64,000 nt of DNA, taken from NCBI RefSeq assembly GCF_017876095.1, contig NZ_JAGINM010000001.1:1-64000 (forward strand), written 5' to 3'. The position numbers were made by a program, and so were the translations under genes. The notes below the pieces were generated by a model. It was not told the origin of the DNA. It worked only from the letters and a program-made list of their open reading frames with translations, and made no database searches. Of this stretch, positions 33,084-42,596 are shown piece after piece; position 1 is the first letter of the stretch, and each line of letters starts with the position of its first letter. This stretch comes from Azospirillum agricola. Lineage in GTDB: Bacteria > Pseudomonadota > Alphaproteobacteria > Azospirillales > Azospirillaceae.

Positions 33084-35030
33084 ATGTTCCCGGCCGACGA
33101 ACTGTTCACGCGCTACACGCAATCGTACGAAGGTCGCCGCGAGACCGAGATGTCCCTGACGGACTATCTCCAGCTCTGCCGTGACGATCCCATGACCTAC
33201 GCCTCGGCGGCCGAGCGCCTCCTGGCCGCCATCGGCGAGCCCGAGGTCGTCGACACCGCCCGCGACCCGCGGCAGGGCCGCATCTTCATGAACCGGACCA
33301 TCAAGGTCTATCCCGCCTTCTCCGAATTCTACGGCATGGAGGAGACGATCGAGCGGATCGTCGGCTTCTTCCGCCACGCCGCGCAGGGGCTGGAGGAGCG
33401 CAAGCAGATCCTCTATCTGCTGGGTCCGGTCGGCGGCGGCAAATCCTCGCTCGCCGAGCGCCTGAAGGCGCTGGTCGAGAAATGCCCGATCTACGTCCTG
33501 AAGGCCGGCAAGGAGATCAGCCCGATCTTCGAAAGCCCGCTCGGCCTGTTCAACCCGGACGAGATGGGAGACGTGCTGGAGGAGCGCTACAACATCCCCA
33601 AGCGCCGCCTGACCGGGCTGATGAGCCCGTGGGCGGTCAAGCGGCTCGACGAGTTCGGCGGCGACATCTCGCGCTTCAAGGTCGTCAAGCTGCACCCCAG
33701 CAAGCTGCGCCAGATCGGCGTCACCAAGACCGAGCCGGGCGACGAGAACAACCAGGACATCTCCTCCCTGGTCGGCAAGGTCGACATCCGCAAGCTGGAG
33801 ATCTACAGCCAGAACGACCCCGACGCCTACAGCTTCTCCGGCGGCCTCAACCGCTCGACCCAGGGTCTGCTCGAGTTCGTCGAGATGTTCAAGGCCCCGA
33901 TCAAGATGCTGCACCCCCTGCTGACCGCGACGCAGGAAGGCAACTATGTCGGGTCGGAGAACATCGGCGCCATCCCCTTCCAGGGCATGATCCTCGCCCA
34001 CTCCAACGAGGCGGAGTGGCAGACCTTCAAGAACAACAAGAACAACGAAGCCTTCATCGACCGCATCTGCGTCATCAAGGTCCCCTACTGCCTGCGGGTC
34101 CAGGAAGAGCAGAAGATCTACGACAAGCTGGTCAAGGGCTCCGACCTGGCGACGGCGCCCTGCGCGCCCTCGACGCTGGAGATGCTGGCCCGCTTCTCGG
34201 TGCTGTCGCGGCTGCGCGAGCACCCGAACTCCAGCTACTACTCGAAGATGCGGGTCTATGACGGCGAGAGCGTCAAGGAGACCGACCCCAAGGCCAAGTC
34301 GATGCAGGAGTACAAGGACCAGGCCGGCGTCGACGAGGGCATGGGCGGCATCTCCACCCGCTTCGCCTTCAAGGTGCTCGCCTCGACCTTCAACTACGAC
34401 TCGACCGAGATTTCCGCCGATCCGGTCCACCTGATGTATGTGCTGGAGCAGGCGATCAAGCGCGAGCAGTTCCACGAGGAGACCGAGAAGAAGTACATCG
34501 AGTTCATCAAGGCCGAGCTGGCCCCGCGCTACGCCGAGTTCATCGGCAACGAGATCCAGAAGGCCTATCTGGAATCCTACTCGGATTACGGGCAGAACCT
34601 GTTCGACCGCTACGTCGATTACGCCGACGCGTGGATCGAGGACCAGGACTTCAAGGATCCCGACACCGGCCAGCTGATGAACCGCGAGCTTCTGAACCAG
34701 GAGCTGACCAAGATCGAGAAGCCGGCCGGCATCGCCAACCCGAAGGACTTCCGCAACGAGGTCGTCAAGTTCGCGTTGCGGGCGCGCGCCGCCAACGCCG
34801 GCCGCAACCCGTCCTGGACCAGCTACGAGAAGATCCGCGAAGTGATCGAGAAGCGGATGTTCTCCCAGGTCGAGGATCTGCTGCCGGTCATCAGCTTCGG
34901 CTCGAAGAAGGACGGTGAGACCGAGAAGAAGCACACCGAGTTCGTCTCGCGCATGATGACGCGCGGCTACACCGAGCGGCAGGTCCGCCGGCTGGTCGAA
35001 TGGTACATGCGCGTCAAGCAGGCGGGCTGA
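33084..35030 (+). CDS. prkA: PrkA family serine protein kinase/AAA+ (YeaG)
   Basis: A 648-aa protein (E. coli YeaG is 644). The N-terminal AAA domain has Walker A LLGPVGGGKSS near 113-120; the C-terminal part is the PrkA kinase-like domain. In E. coli yeaG is induced by starvation and stress, and the protein is linked to metabolic adaptation. It starts the conserved prkA-yeaH-spoVR trio found in many proteobacteria. ATG 33084 follows GACGGAGCGACG. Confidence 0.93.
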   Translation: MFPADELFTRYTQSYEGRRETEMSLTDYLQLCRDDPMTYASAAERLLAAIGEPEVVDTARDPRQGRIFMNRTIKVYPAFSEFYGMEETIERIVGFFRHAAQGLEERKQILYLLGPVGGGKSSLAERLKALVEKCPIYVLKAGKEISPIFESPLGLFNPDEMGDVLEERYNIPKRRLTGLMSPWAVKRLDEFGGDISRFKVVKLHPSKLRQIGVTKTEPGDENNQDISSLVGKVDIRKLEIYSQNDPDAYSFSGGLNRSTQGLLEFVEMFKAPIKMLHPLLTATQEGNYVGSENIGAIPFQGMILAHSNEAEWQTFKNNKNNEAFIDRICVIKVPYCLRVQEEQKIYDKLVKGSDLATAPCAPSTLEMLARFSVLSRLREHPNSSYYSKMRVYDGESVKETDPKAKSMQEYKDQAGVDEGMGGISTRFAFKVLASTFNYDSTEISADPVHLMYVLEQAIKREQFHEETEKKYIEFIKAELAPRYAEFIGNEIQKAYLESYSDYGQNLFDRYVDYADAWIEDQDFKDPDTGQLMNRELLNQELTKIEKPAGIANPKDFRNEVVKFALRARAANAGRNPSWTSYEKIREVIEKRMFSQVEDLLPVISFGSKKDGETEKKHTEFVSRMMTRGYTERQVRRLVEWYMRVKQAG

Positions 35031-35190
35031 GGCCGGAAGCCCGGATCAAAAGGGGTGGTGGTGCGGCGGGCTGTTGCAACGCCCTTGTTGCAACCCCCTG
35101 CCGCACCCCACTTCACTAGGGTGTGCGTGACGAACGAGCCGTGCGTGAAGCAACGGGTGTGAAGCAACGGGTGGGAGGGCCAGCCTCTTG

Positions 35191-36483
35191 ATGAACATCA
35201 TCGACCGTCGCCTGAATCCGCAGGGCAAGAGCCTGGCCAACCGCCAGCGCTTCCTGCGGCGCGCCAAGGAACAGGTGGTCAAGGCGGTGCGCGACGCCTC
35301 GGGCAAGCGGGGCATCCAGGACATCGAGAACGGCGAGAAGGTGACGATCTCGGCCGGCGGCGTGCGGGAACCCTCCTTCCACCGCGCCAGCTCCGGCGGC
35401 GTGCGCGACTACGTCGTGCCCGGCAACAAGGAGTATGTCGAGGGCGACACCATCCAGCGCCCCGACGGCGGCGGCGGCGGTCGTGGCAGCGAGGGCAGCC
35501 CGGACGGCGACGGCGAGGATGATTTCCGCTTCGTCCTGTCGCGCGAGGAGTTCCTCGACATCTTCCTGGAGGATCTGGAGCTTCCCGATCTGGTGAAGCA
35601 GAAGGTCAAGCAGTCGGAATCGCATTCGCTGACGCGCGCCGGCTATTCGGTGTCGGGCTCGCCGGCCAACCTCAACCTGGTCCGCACCATGCGGAACAGC
35701 CTGTCGCGCCGCATGGCGCTGCGGCGCCCCAAGCCCGCCGAGATCCAGGAGCTGGAGGAGATGCTGCGCGAGGCCGAGGAGGCCGGCGAGGACGCGACGC
35801 AGATCCAGGCGCTGCGCGAGCAGCTGGAGCACATCGTCCTGCGTTCCAAGCGCATCCCCTTCATCGACCCGATCGACGTCCGCTACAACCGCTTCGAATC
35901 GGTGCCCAAGCCGATCGCCCAGGCGGTGATGTTCTGCCTGATGGACGTGTCCGGTTCGATGACCGAGCACATGAAGGATCTCGCCAAGCGCTTCTTCATG
36001 CTGCTGTTCCTGTTCCTCAAGCGGCGCTATCGCTCGGTCGACATCGTCTTCATCCGCCACACCCACGAGGCCAAGGAGGTCGACGAGGAAACCTTCTTCT
36101 ACTCGGCCGAGACCGGCGGCACCGTGGTGTCGACGGCGCTGGAGGAGATGCAGAAGGTGGTGCGCGAGCGCTACCCGGCGGAGGAATGGAACATCTACGC
36201 CGCGCAGGCGTCGGACGGCGACAACATGTCGTCGGACAACGCCAAGTCGGTGACGCTGCTGCGCGACGCGATCCTGCCGCTCTGCCAGTATTTCGCCTAC
36301 ATCGAGGTGGCGGCGGAGCACAACATGGGGCTGTCGGCGCTGGGCCGCGAGACCGAGCTGTGGCGGACCTACAAGCAGGTGCAGAGCCCGGAGCGCCCGC
36401 TGGCAATGCGCCGGGTGCGGTCGCGCCGCGAGATCTTCCCGGTGTTCCGCGAACTCTTCGCCCGCGAAAAGGCGACCGCGTAA
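35191..36483 (+). CDS. yeaH: YeaH/YhbH family protein (DUF444)
   Basis: A 430-aa protein. A charged N-terminal region with a glycine-rich loop (about 90-105) is followed by a von Willebrand A-like domain with the metal site DVSGSM near 252-257. It is nearly always encoded next to PrkA and SpoVR. Its molecular role is unknown. The ATG at 35191 is preferred over TTG at 35188. The 160-bp gap before it contains a tandem TGAAGCAACGGGTG repeat (35151-35178). Confidence 0.93.
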   Translation: MNIIDRRLNPQGKSLANRQRFLRRAKEQVVKAVRDASGKRGIQDIENGEKVTISAGGVREPSFHRASSGGVRDYVVPGNKEYVEGDTIQRPDGGGGGRGSEGSPDGDGEDDFRFVLSREEFLDIFLEDLELPDLVKQKVKQSESHSLTRAGYSVSGSPANLNLVRTMRNSLSRRMALRRPKPAEIQELEEMLREAEEAGEDATQIQALREQLEHIVLRSKRIPFIDPIDVRYNRFESVPKPIAQAVMFCLMDVSGSMTEHMKDLAKRFFMLLFLFLKRRYRSVDIVFIRHTHEAKEVDEETFFYSAETGGTVVSTALEEMQKVVRERYPAEEWNIYAAQASDGDNMSSDNAKSVTLLRDAILPLCQYFAYIEVAAEHNMGLSALGRETELWRTYKQVQSPERPLAMRRVRSRREIFPVFRELFAREKATA

Positions 36484-36572
36484 CCGACATCCATCACGGG
36501 GACGGCGCCGCGCCGAGAGCGCCGGTGCCGGTTTGACGCCTTCCGCGCGCGGAAGGCCGGGGGAGGCCGAGG

Positions 36573-38126
36573 ATGAGCGTTGTGATCACCAAGCCCGACA
36601 CGCTGCTGTATGACGGCGTCGATTGGGACTACGACAAGGTCAAGCGCGTCTACGACGCCATCGAGCACGTCGCGCTGAAGGAGATGGGCCTCGACGTCTA
36701 TCCCAACCAGATCGAGGTCATCACCGCCGAGCAGATGCTCGACGCCTATTCCTCGATCGGCATGCCGCTGATGTACAAGCACTGGTCCTTTGGCAAGCAT
36801 TTCGCCCGCGACGAGATGCTCTACCGCAAGGGCTATCGTGGTCTCGCCTACGAGATCGTCATCAATTCCAGCCCCTGCATCAGCTACATCATGGAAGAGA
36901 ACACCATGACGATGCAGACGCTGGTGATCGCCCACGCGGCCTTCGGCCACAACCATTTCTTCAAGAACAACCAGCTCTTCCAGCAATGGACCGACGCCGA
37001 GGGTATCCTCGACTATCTGGAATTCGCCAAGACCTTCATCAGCCAGTGCGAGGAGCGCTACGGCCACGCCGCGGTGGAGCGGGTGCTCGACGCCGCCCAC
37101 GCGCTGATGAACCAGGGCGTCCACAAGTATCCGAAAAAGCGCTCGCTCGACCTGCGGCTCGAGCAGAAGCGCGAGCGCGAGCGGCAGGAGTATCAGGACC
37201 AGACCTTCAACGACCTGTGGCGCACGGTGCCCAAGCCGGCCGCCGGCGCCCGCCCGCCCAAGTCGGTGTCGGAGCGCAAGAAGTTGCTCGGTCTGCCGGA
37301 GGAGAACATCCTCTATTTCCTGGAGAAGAAGGCCCCCCGGCTGGAGCATTGGCAGCGTGAGCTGCTGCGCATCGTCCGCCACATCGCGCAGTATTTCTAC
37401 CCGCAGAAGCAGACCAAGGTGATGAACGAGGGCTGCGCGACCTATGTGCATTACCAGATCATGAACCGGCTGCACGAAACCGGGCGGATCAGCGAAGGCG
37501 CCTTCCTGGAGTTTCTGCACTCGCACACCTCGGTGGTCTTCCAGCCGGAGTTCGACGACAAGCGCTTCTCGGGCATCAACCCCTACGCGCTGGGCTTCGC
37601 GATGATGCAGGACATCGTCCGCATCGCCGAAAAGCCGACCGACGAGGACCGCCAGTGGTTCCCCGATCTGGCCGGGCGGGGCGACGGCATGGCGGCGGTG
37701 CGCGACGCCTGGGCCAACTACCGCGACGAGAGCTTCATCCTGCAATATCTCAGCCCGCACCTGATGCGGAAGCTGAAGATGTTCAGCGTGCGCGACGACG
37801 CCGAGGATCCTTATCTGCTGGTGGACCACATCCACAACGAGCGCGGTTACCGCTCGATCCGCAAGATGCTGGCGCGGCAGTACGACCTCGGCTTCCTGGA
37901 GCCGGACATCCAGATCGTCGACGTCGATCTGGCGGGCGACCGCAAGCTGATCCTGCACCACCGCGTGACCAACGGCGTGCTGCTGGACGAGAGCGACGCC
38001 AAGGCCGTGCTGCGCCACATCGCCAACCTGTGGGGCTACGAGGTGCAACTGGTCGAGGTGTCGTCGATCTCCGAGGCGATCCTCAAGGAGCACGCCGTGA
38101 CCGCCCCGAGCGGGGTTGGGGGGTAA
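36573..38126 (+). CDS. SpoVR family protein (YcgB)
   Basis: A 517-aa protein matching the SpoVR/YcgB family through its whole length, with hallmark phrases such as MYKHWSFGKHF (about 66-76) and AHAAFGHNHFFKNN (about 122-135), rich in His and aromatic residues. It forms the third gene of the PrkA-YeaH-SpoVR trio. In Bacillus SpoVR affects spore cortex; in non-sporulating bacteria the role is unclear but linked to stress. Confidence 0.93.
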   Translation: MSVVITKPDTLLYDGVDWDYDKVKRVYDAIEHVALKEMGLDVYPNQIEVITAEQMLDAYSSIGMPLMYKHWSFGKHFARDEMLYRKGYRGLAYEIVINSSPCISYIMEENTMTMQTLVIAHAAFGHNHFFKNNQLFQQWTDAEGILDYLEFAKTFISQCEERYGHAAVERVLDAAHALMNQGVHKYPKKRSLDLRLEQKRERERQEYQDQTFNDLWRTVPKPAAGARPPKSVSERKKLLGLPEENILYFLEKKAPRLEHWQRELLRIVRHIAQYFYPQKQTKVMNEGCATYVHYQIMNRLHETGRISEGAFLEFLHSHTSVVFQPEFDDKRFSGINPYALGFAMMQDIVRIAEKPTDEDRQWFPDLAGRGDGMAAVRDAWANYRDESFILQYLSPHLMRKLKMFSVRDDAEDPYLLVDHIHNERGYRSIRKMLARQYDLGFLEPDIQIVDVDLAGDRKLILHHRVTNGVLLDESDAKAVLRHIANLWGYEVQLVEVSSISEAILKEHAVTAPSGVGG

Positions 38127-38150
38127 CGGCACGCTCCCCACCTCGCAAGC

Positions 38151-38323
38151 TTCCCCCTCTCCCCCCCTGGGGAGAGGGGTGGGGTGAGGGGAATGCATTG
38201 CGACACCCGGCGGGATCGCCGGGGGCTTCTCATTACAAGGCTTTGCGGGCGACCTGCTGTCCGTCCCGTAAATCCACCCCACGCATCCCCCTCACCCCGA
38301 CCCTCTCCCCGGGGGGAGAGGGG
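38151..38323. repeat. Pair of GC-rich palindromic repeats in inverted orientation
   Basis: Unit one (38151-38191) and unit two (38287-38323) are inverted copies of a C-rich/G-rich element of the form CCCCTCTCCCC...GGGGAGAGGG..GGGGTGAGGGG. Each unit can fold by itself, and the two can pair with each other. They sit between the end of the SpoVR gene and the convergent Cache gene. Related shorter elements occur at 49432-49454 and 55439-55474, again at gene ends. Confidence 0.6.
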
Positions 38324-38361
38324 ATAAGAGAGTGGGGGTTGGGACGGGATGCGGCGGCCGA

Positions 38362-38829
38362 TTACTCCGTGTAGTAGCCGCTGCCCACCAAGTAATCGCC
38401 CTCGCGGACGATGTAGGAGTGCTTGTGCTCCACCTTGTTGCTGGAGCGGTTCAGCCAGACATACTCGACCACGCCGGCCGGGTTGGCGGCGGTGGCCTTC
38501 TGCATCTCCTGCACGATCGGCTTGCCCTCGGCATCCGTCAGCCCGGCGGCGTCCTGGCCGGTCAGGGACGGGTTGCCGCCGGAGGCGACGTAGCGGCCGC
38601 TCTTGTCGAACACGAAGACGTAGAGATCCTGCCGGACGAAGCCGCCCTTGGGGTCGTTGAAGGCCTTCGCGGCCTCCGCCGGCCCCTTGGCCTTCAGATA
38701 GGCGACGGCGTCCTGCACCAGGGCCTTGGCCTGGTCGGGCGTCGAGGGAGCGGCCAGCGCCGGGGCGGCGGCGATCGAAAGCAGCGCCGCCGCCAGAAGG
38801 AGGGCGCGGGTGAAGCGGCTATGTTCCAT
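38362..38829 (-). CDS. Secreted single Cache-domain protein
   Basis: A 155-aa protein with a signal peptide (cleavage near ALAAPS, residue 26) followed by a small Cache-type domain, recognised by the YVFVFDKSGRYVASGGNPSLTGQD and SYIVREGDYLVGSGYY segments. Free periplasmic Cache proteins can bind small ligands such as carboxylates. No signalling partner is adjacent. Confidence 0.8.
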   Translation of the reverse strand: MEHSRFTRALLLAAALLSIAAAPALAAPSTPDQAKALVQDAVAYLKAKGPAEAAKAFNDPKGGFVRQDLYVFVFDKSGRYVASGGNPSLTGQDAAGLTDAEGKPIVQEMQKATAANPAGVVEYVWLNRSSNKVEHKHSYIVREGDYLVGSGYYTE

Positions 38830-39009
38830 GATGCTGGTGTCCTTGTTTTTGACGAATGGACCTATCGGGCAGCATCAGTTCTGGACGGGCCGGTGGTCCG
38901 GCCTCGCCCGTGCTCTTCGGTTGGAGCGGAAACATCCTAGCGCATGAGGGTGGCGGAGGAAGAGGCGCGTTGCCGCACCTCCTCCCAAAGTATGACAGGG
39001 CCCGAACCC

Positions 39010-39486
39010 TTACAGCGCCTTGACCGCCTTCAGCACGGCGGCGACATGGCCGGTGACCTTCACCTTGCGCCACACCTGCCGCACCACCCCGTCCTTGTCG
39101 ATCAGGAAGGTGGCGCGCTCCAGCCCCATGTATTTGCGGCCGTACATGCTCTTCTCGACCCAGACGCCGTAGGCCTCCGACACGCTGCCGTCGGTGTCGG
39201 ACGCCAGCGGGAAGGTCAGGTCGTGCTTGGCCTTGAACTTGTCGTGGCTGGCGACGCTGTCCTTCGACACGCCGATGACGGTGGCGTCGACGGCGGAGAA
39301 GTCCGGCAGCTGGTCGCGGAAGCCGCAGGCCTGCGAGGTGCAGCCCGACGTGTCGTCCTTGGGGTAGAAATACAGCACCACCGGTTTGCCGCGCAGGGCC
39401 GACAGCGTGACGCTGCCGCCGCCGTCGGTCGGCATGGTGAAGTCGGGGGCGGTGGTTCCGATCTCGATCGGGGCGGGGGCGGTCAT
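39010..39486 (-). CDS. bcp: Thioredoxin-dependent peroxiredoxin (BCP)
   Basis: A 158-aa atypical peroxiredoxin that reduces H2O2 and organic peroxides. The peroxidatic Cys49 sits in YPKDDTSGCT, and Cys54, five residues later, is the resolving cysteine (C-x4-C), as in E. coli BCP. It overlaps the end of glnE upstream by 4 bp (ATGA), so it is translationally coupled to it. Confidence 0.93.
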   Translation of the reverse strand: MTAPAPIEIGTTAPDFTMPTDGGGSVTLSALRGKPVVLYFYPKDDTSGCTSQACGFRDQLPDFSAVDATVIGVSKDSVASHDKFKAKHDLTFPLASDTDGSVSEAYGVWVEKSMYGRKYMGLERATFLIDKDGVVRQVWRKVKVTGHVAAVLKAVKAL

Positions 39487-42482
39487 GGCAGCTTCGGATC
39501 CTGCTGGGAAGCGGGCGGGGTGAGGCGGGACGCCGGTTCCTCGACCAGCGCCCGGTAACGGGCGTGGGCGCGGGCGGCGATGGCGCGGATTCTGCTGTCC
39601 AGCGCGGCGAAGTCAACCGGCGGTTCCTCGTCGGGGAAGGCGGCGCGGGCGAGGCCGGCGAACAGGGTGGGCGACACCTGCTCGGGATCGAGCACGCCGG
39701 CGGTGGTCAGCCGCAGGAATCCCTGCACCCGCCGCCACAGCCGCAGGGTCGCTTCCAGCTCCGCCGCCACCTCCGGTTCCAGCGCGCCGGTGCGCGCCGC
39801 GCTCTGGAGCGCCTTGGCGGTGCCGATGTGGAGGATCTCGGGCCGCTCATGGGCGAATCGGAGCTGGAGATACTGGGCGATGAACTCGATGTCGATCAGC
39901 CCGCCGCGCGCGTATTTGACGTTCCACGGGTTGGGCGTGCCGAACTCCTTGTCGATCCGGCGGCGCATGTCGGCGACGTCCCACAGCAGCTTGTCCGGGT
40001 CGCGCGGCGCGGTCAGCGCGTCGCAGACGGCCTTCGACACCCGCTCCGCCAGGGCCGGGTCGCCGCCGATGACGCGGGCGCGGGTCAGCGCCATCTGCTC
40101 CCAGGTCCAGGCGTCGCCGGCCTGGTACTTGACGAAGGCGTCGAGCGAGGTCGCCAGCGGCCCGGCGTTGCCCGACGGGCGCAGCCGCATGTCGACCTCG
40201 TAGAGCCGCCCGTCGCCCATCGGCGCGGTGATGGCGTTGGTCAGCCGCTGCGTCAGCTTGATGTAATACTCGTTGGGCGACAGCGGCTTGGCGCCGTCCG
40301 ACACGCGGGCGGAGCCTTGGATGTCGTAAATGACGATCAGGTCGATGTCGGAGGTGACGGTGAGCTGCCGGCTGCCCAGCTTGCCCATCGCCACCACCAC
40401 CCAGGCGCCGCCGGGGATGCGGCCGTGGCGGGCGGCGAACTCCTCCTCCACCCGGCGGGCGAGGTCGGGAACCACGATGTCGGCGAGGTCGGACAGGAAC
40501 AGCCCGCAGCGGTCGCCGTCGGTGATGCCGCGCAGGATGTGGGCGCCGGCGCGGAAGCGCTGGTCGTTGGTCCAGCGCCGCGACAGGGTCAGCGCGTCCT
40601 CGAAGTCGCGGGCGGCGGCGATGACGCGGGCGTGGTCGCCGGCCAGCCCCTCGTCCTTGGTCGGCAGCGGGTCGAAGAAGTCGGGGGAGATCACCGCGTC
40701 GAGCAGCGACGGGTTGCGCGACAGGGTGGCGGCGAGCTGCGGCGCCGTTCCCAGGATCTCGGCGACCAGCGCCAGCAGCCACGGGTTGGCGACGAACAGC
40801 GAGAACAGCCCGACCCCGGCCGGCAGCCGGGCGAGGAAGCCGTCGAAATTCATCAGCGCGGTGTCGGGGGCCGGCGTCTTGGCCAGATCGGCGAGCAGGG
40901 CGGGCGTCAGCTCGGTCAGCAGCTCGCGCGCGCGGGCCGAGCGGGTGGCGCGGTAGCGGCCCCGGTGCCAGGAGGACACCACGGCGATCACCCGGCTGGG
41001 GTCGGCGTAGCCCATGCCGCGCAGCGTCTCCACCGTGCCGGGGTCGTCGTCGGTGCCGGTGAAGACGAGGTTGCCGGGGCCGGACAGCGACGGCGCCTCC
41101 TCGAACAGTTCGGCGTAGCGGTCCTCGACGCGGCCGAGCCGGGCCAGCAGGTCGGCGCGGAAGTCGGCCGGGTCGTCGTAGCCGAGGAAGGTCGCCAGAT
41201 GCGCCACGCCCTCGTCGTCGGCGGGGATGCGGTGGGTCTGCTGGTCGTTGGTCATCTGGATGCGGTGCTCGACCCGGCGCAGGAAACGGTAGGCCTCGGC
41301 CAGCTCCTCCACCGTCTGCGGCGGCACGCGGCCGATGCCGCACAACGCCTCGTTGGCCAGCAGGGTGGGGGCGATGCGGACGCGGGTGTCGCGCCCGCCG
41401 AAGATCAGCTGCTGGGTCTGGGCGAAGAACTCGATCTCGCGGATGCCGCCGCGCCCGACCTTGATGTCGTGGCCGTTGACCGTCACCTCGCGGTGGCCCT
41501 TGTGGGCGTTGATCTGGCGCTTGATCGAGTGGATGTCCTGGATCGCCGCGAAATCCAGGTTGCGGCGCCAGATGAAGGGCTCCAGGAAGCGCAGGAAGCT
41601 GGCCCCGGCCTCCGGGTCGCCGGCGATGGCGCGGGCCTTGATCATGGCCGCGCGCTCCCAGTTCTGGCCGACGCTGCCGTAATAAATTTCGGCCGCCGAC
41701 ACGGAAACCGCCAGGGGCGTGGCTCCGGGGTCGGGGCGCAGCCGCAGGTCGGTGCGGAAGACGTAGCCGTCCTTGGTGTGTTCATCCATAATGCGCACAA
41801 GATCGCGCGCGATACGGATGAACGTACGGGCGAGGTTGTCCGGCTGGGGCGTCCGCACAACGGCGTCGTCGTATAGGACGATCAGGTCGATGTCGCTGGA
41901 GTAATTGAGTTCGCGCCCGCCAAGCTTGCCCATGCCGAGAACGATCAGGCCCGACCCCACCCACGGACGCTGCGGATCCGGCAGCGTCAGCGTGCCCGCC
42001 TCGCCGGCCCGCCGCAGCAGATGCGCCGCGGCCAGCCGCACGGCCGTCTCCGCCATCTCCGACAGGGCGCCTGTGACCTGCTCCAGCGTCCAGACGCCGG
42101 CGATGTCGGCCAGCGCGATCAGCAATGCCGCCCGCCGCTTGGCCAGCCGCAGCCCGGTCATCAGCCGGTCCATGGCGCGCTCCCCGGCGTATTCCGCCGC
42201 CAGCGTCGCCAGCAGGGCGTCGAAGGTCGCCTCGAAGCCGTCCTCGACGATGCGCCGGACGAAGGGCAGCTCGCGCGTCAGGCTGTGGCCGAGATACGGG
42301 CTGTTGCCGCACACCGCGTCGATCAGGGTCCGTCCGGGGCTTGTGGCGGCGAAGCCCTCGGCCCATGTCCGCAGTTCGGGGTCGGCGCTGGCGGCGGCCT
42401 GTTGCAGCCAGCGTTCCACCCCCAGCGCGGCCTGGGCGGCGTCGAAGGCTTTGGGAAGGGCGGCGGACAAGACGATGGGCAT
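39483..42482 (-). CDS. glnE: Bifunctional glutamine synthetase adenylyltransferase/deadenylase
   Basis: A 999-aa enzyme that adds and removes AMP on glutamine synthetase according to nitrogen status, under PII control. It has two nucleotidyltransferase domains with the metal site GSDIDLIVLYD (about 199) and SDIDLIVIYD (about 711). Length agrees with alphaproteobacterial GlnE. Upstream is the divergent AsmA-like gene. In a diazotroph it helps set the ammonium signal that also governs nif expression. Confidence 0.95.
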   Translation of the reverse strand: MPIVLSAALPKAFDAAQAALGVERWLQQAAASADPELRTWAEGFAATSPGRTLIDAVCGNSPYLGHSLTRELPFVRRIVEDGFEATFDALLATLAAEYAGERAMDRLMTGLRLAKRRAALLIALADIAGVWTLEQVTGALSEMAETAVRLAAAHLLRRAGEAGTLTLPDPQRPWVGSGLIVLGMGKLGGRELNYSSDIDLIVLYDDAVVRTPQPDNLARTFIRIARDLVRIMDEHTKDGYVFRTDLRLRPDPGATPLAVSVSAAEIYYGSVGQNWERAAMIKARAIAGDPEAGASFLRFLEPFIWRRNLDFAAIQDIHSIKRQINAHKGHREVTVNGHDIKVGRGGIREIEFFAQTQQLIFGGRDTRVRIAPTLLANEALCGIGRVPPQTVEELAEAYRFLRRVEHRIQMTNDQQTHRIPADDEGVAHLATFLGYDDPADFRADLLARLGRVEDRYAELFEEAPSLSGPGNLVFTGTDDDPGTVETLRGMGYADPSRVIAVVSSWHRGRYRATRSARARELLTELTPALLADLAKTPAPDTALMNFDGFLARLPAGVGLFSLFVANPWLLALVAEILGTAPQLAATLSRNPSLLDAVISPDFFDPLPTKDEGLAGDHARVIAAARDFEDALTLSRRWTNDQRFRAGAHILRGITDGDRCGLFLSDLADIVVPDLARRVEEEFAARHGRIPGGAWVVVAMGKLGSRQLTVTSDIDLIVIYDIQGSARVSDGAKPLSPNEYYIKLTQRLTNAITAPMGDGRLYEVDMRLRPSGNAGPLATSLDAFVKYQAGDAWTWEQMALTRARVIGGDPALAERVSKAVCDALTAPRDPDKLLWDVADMRRRIDKEFGTPNPWNVKYARGGLIDIEFIAQYLQLRFAHERPEILHIGTAKALQSAARTGALEPEVAAELEATLRLWRRVQGFLRLTTAGVLDPEQVSPTLFAGLARAAFPDEEPPVDFAALDSRIRAIAARAHARYRALVEEPASRLTPPASQQDPKLP

Positions 42483-42596
42483 GGGACCGGGCTTTCTTGC
42501 TCAAATCATGGGCAAAAACCTGCACGGCTTGGGGGATTGCGTCAATCGGGCGATTGAGCGCCCCGCCTGCGGCGTGATGGTCCGGCGGACCTTCCC

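Noticed and set aside
35031..35190. CRISPR-like repeats
   Set aside because: Only two short tandem copies of TGAAGCAACGGGTG are present, with no spacers or cas genes.
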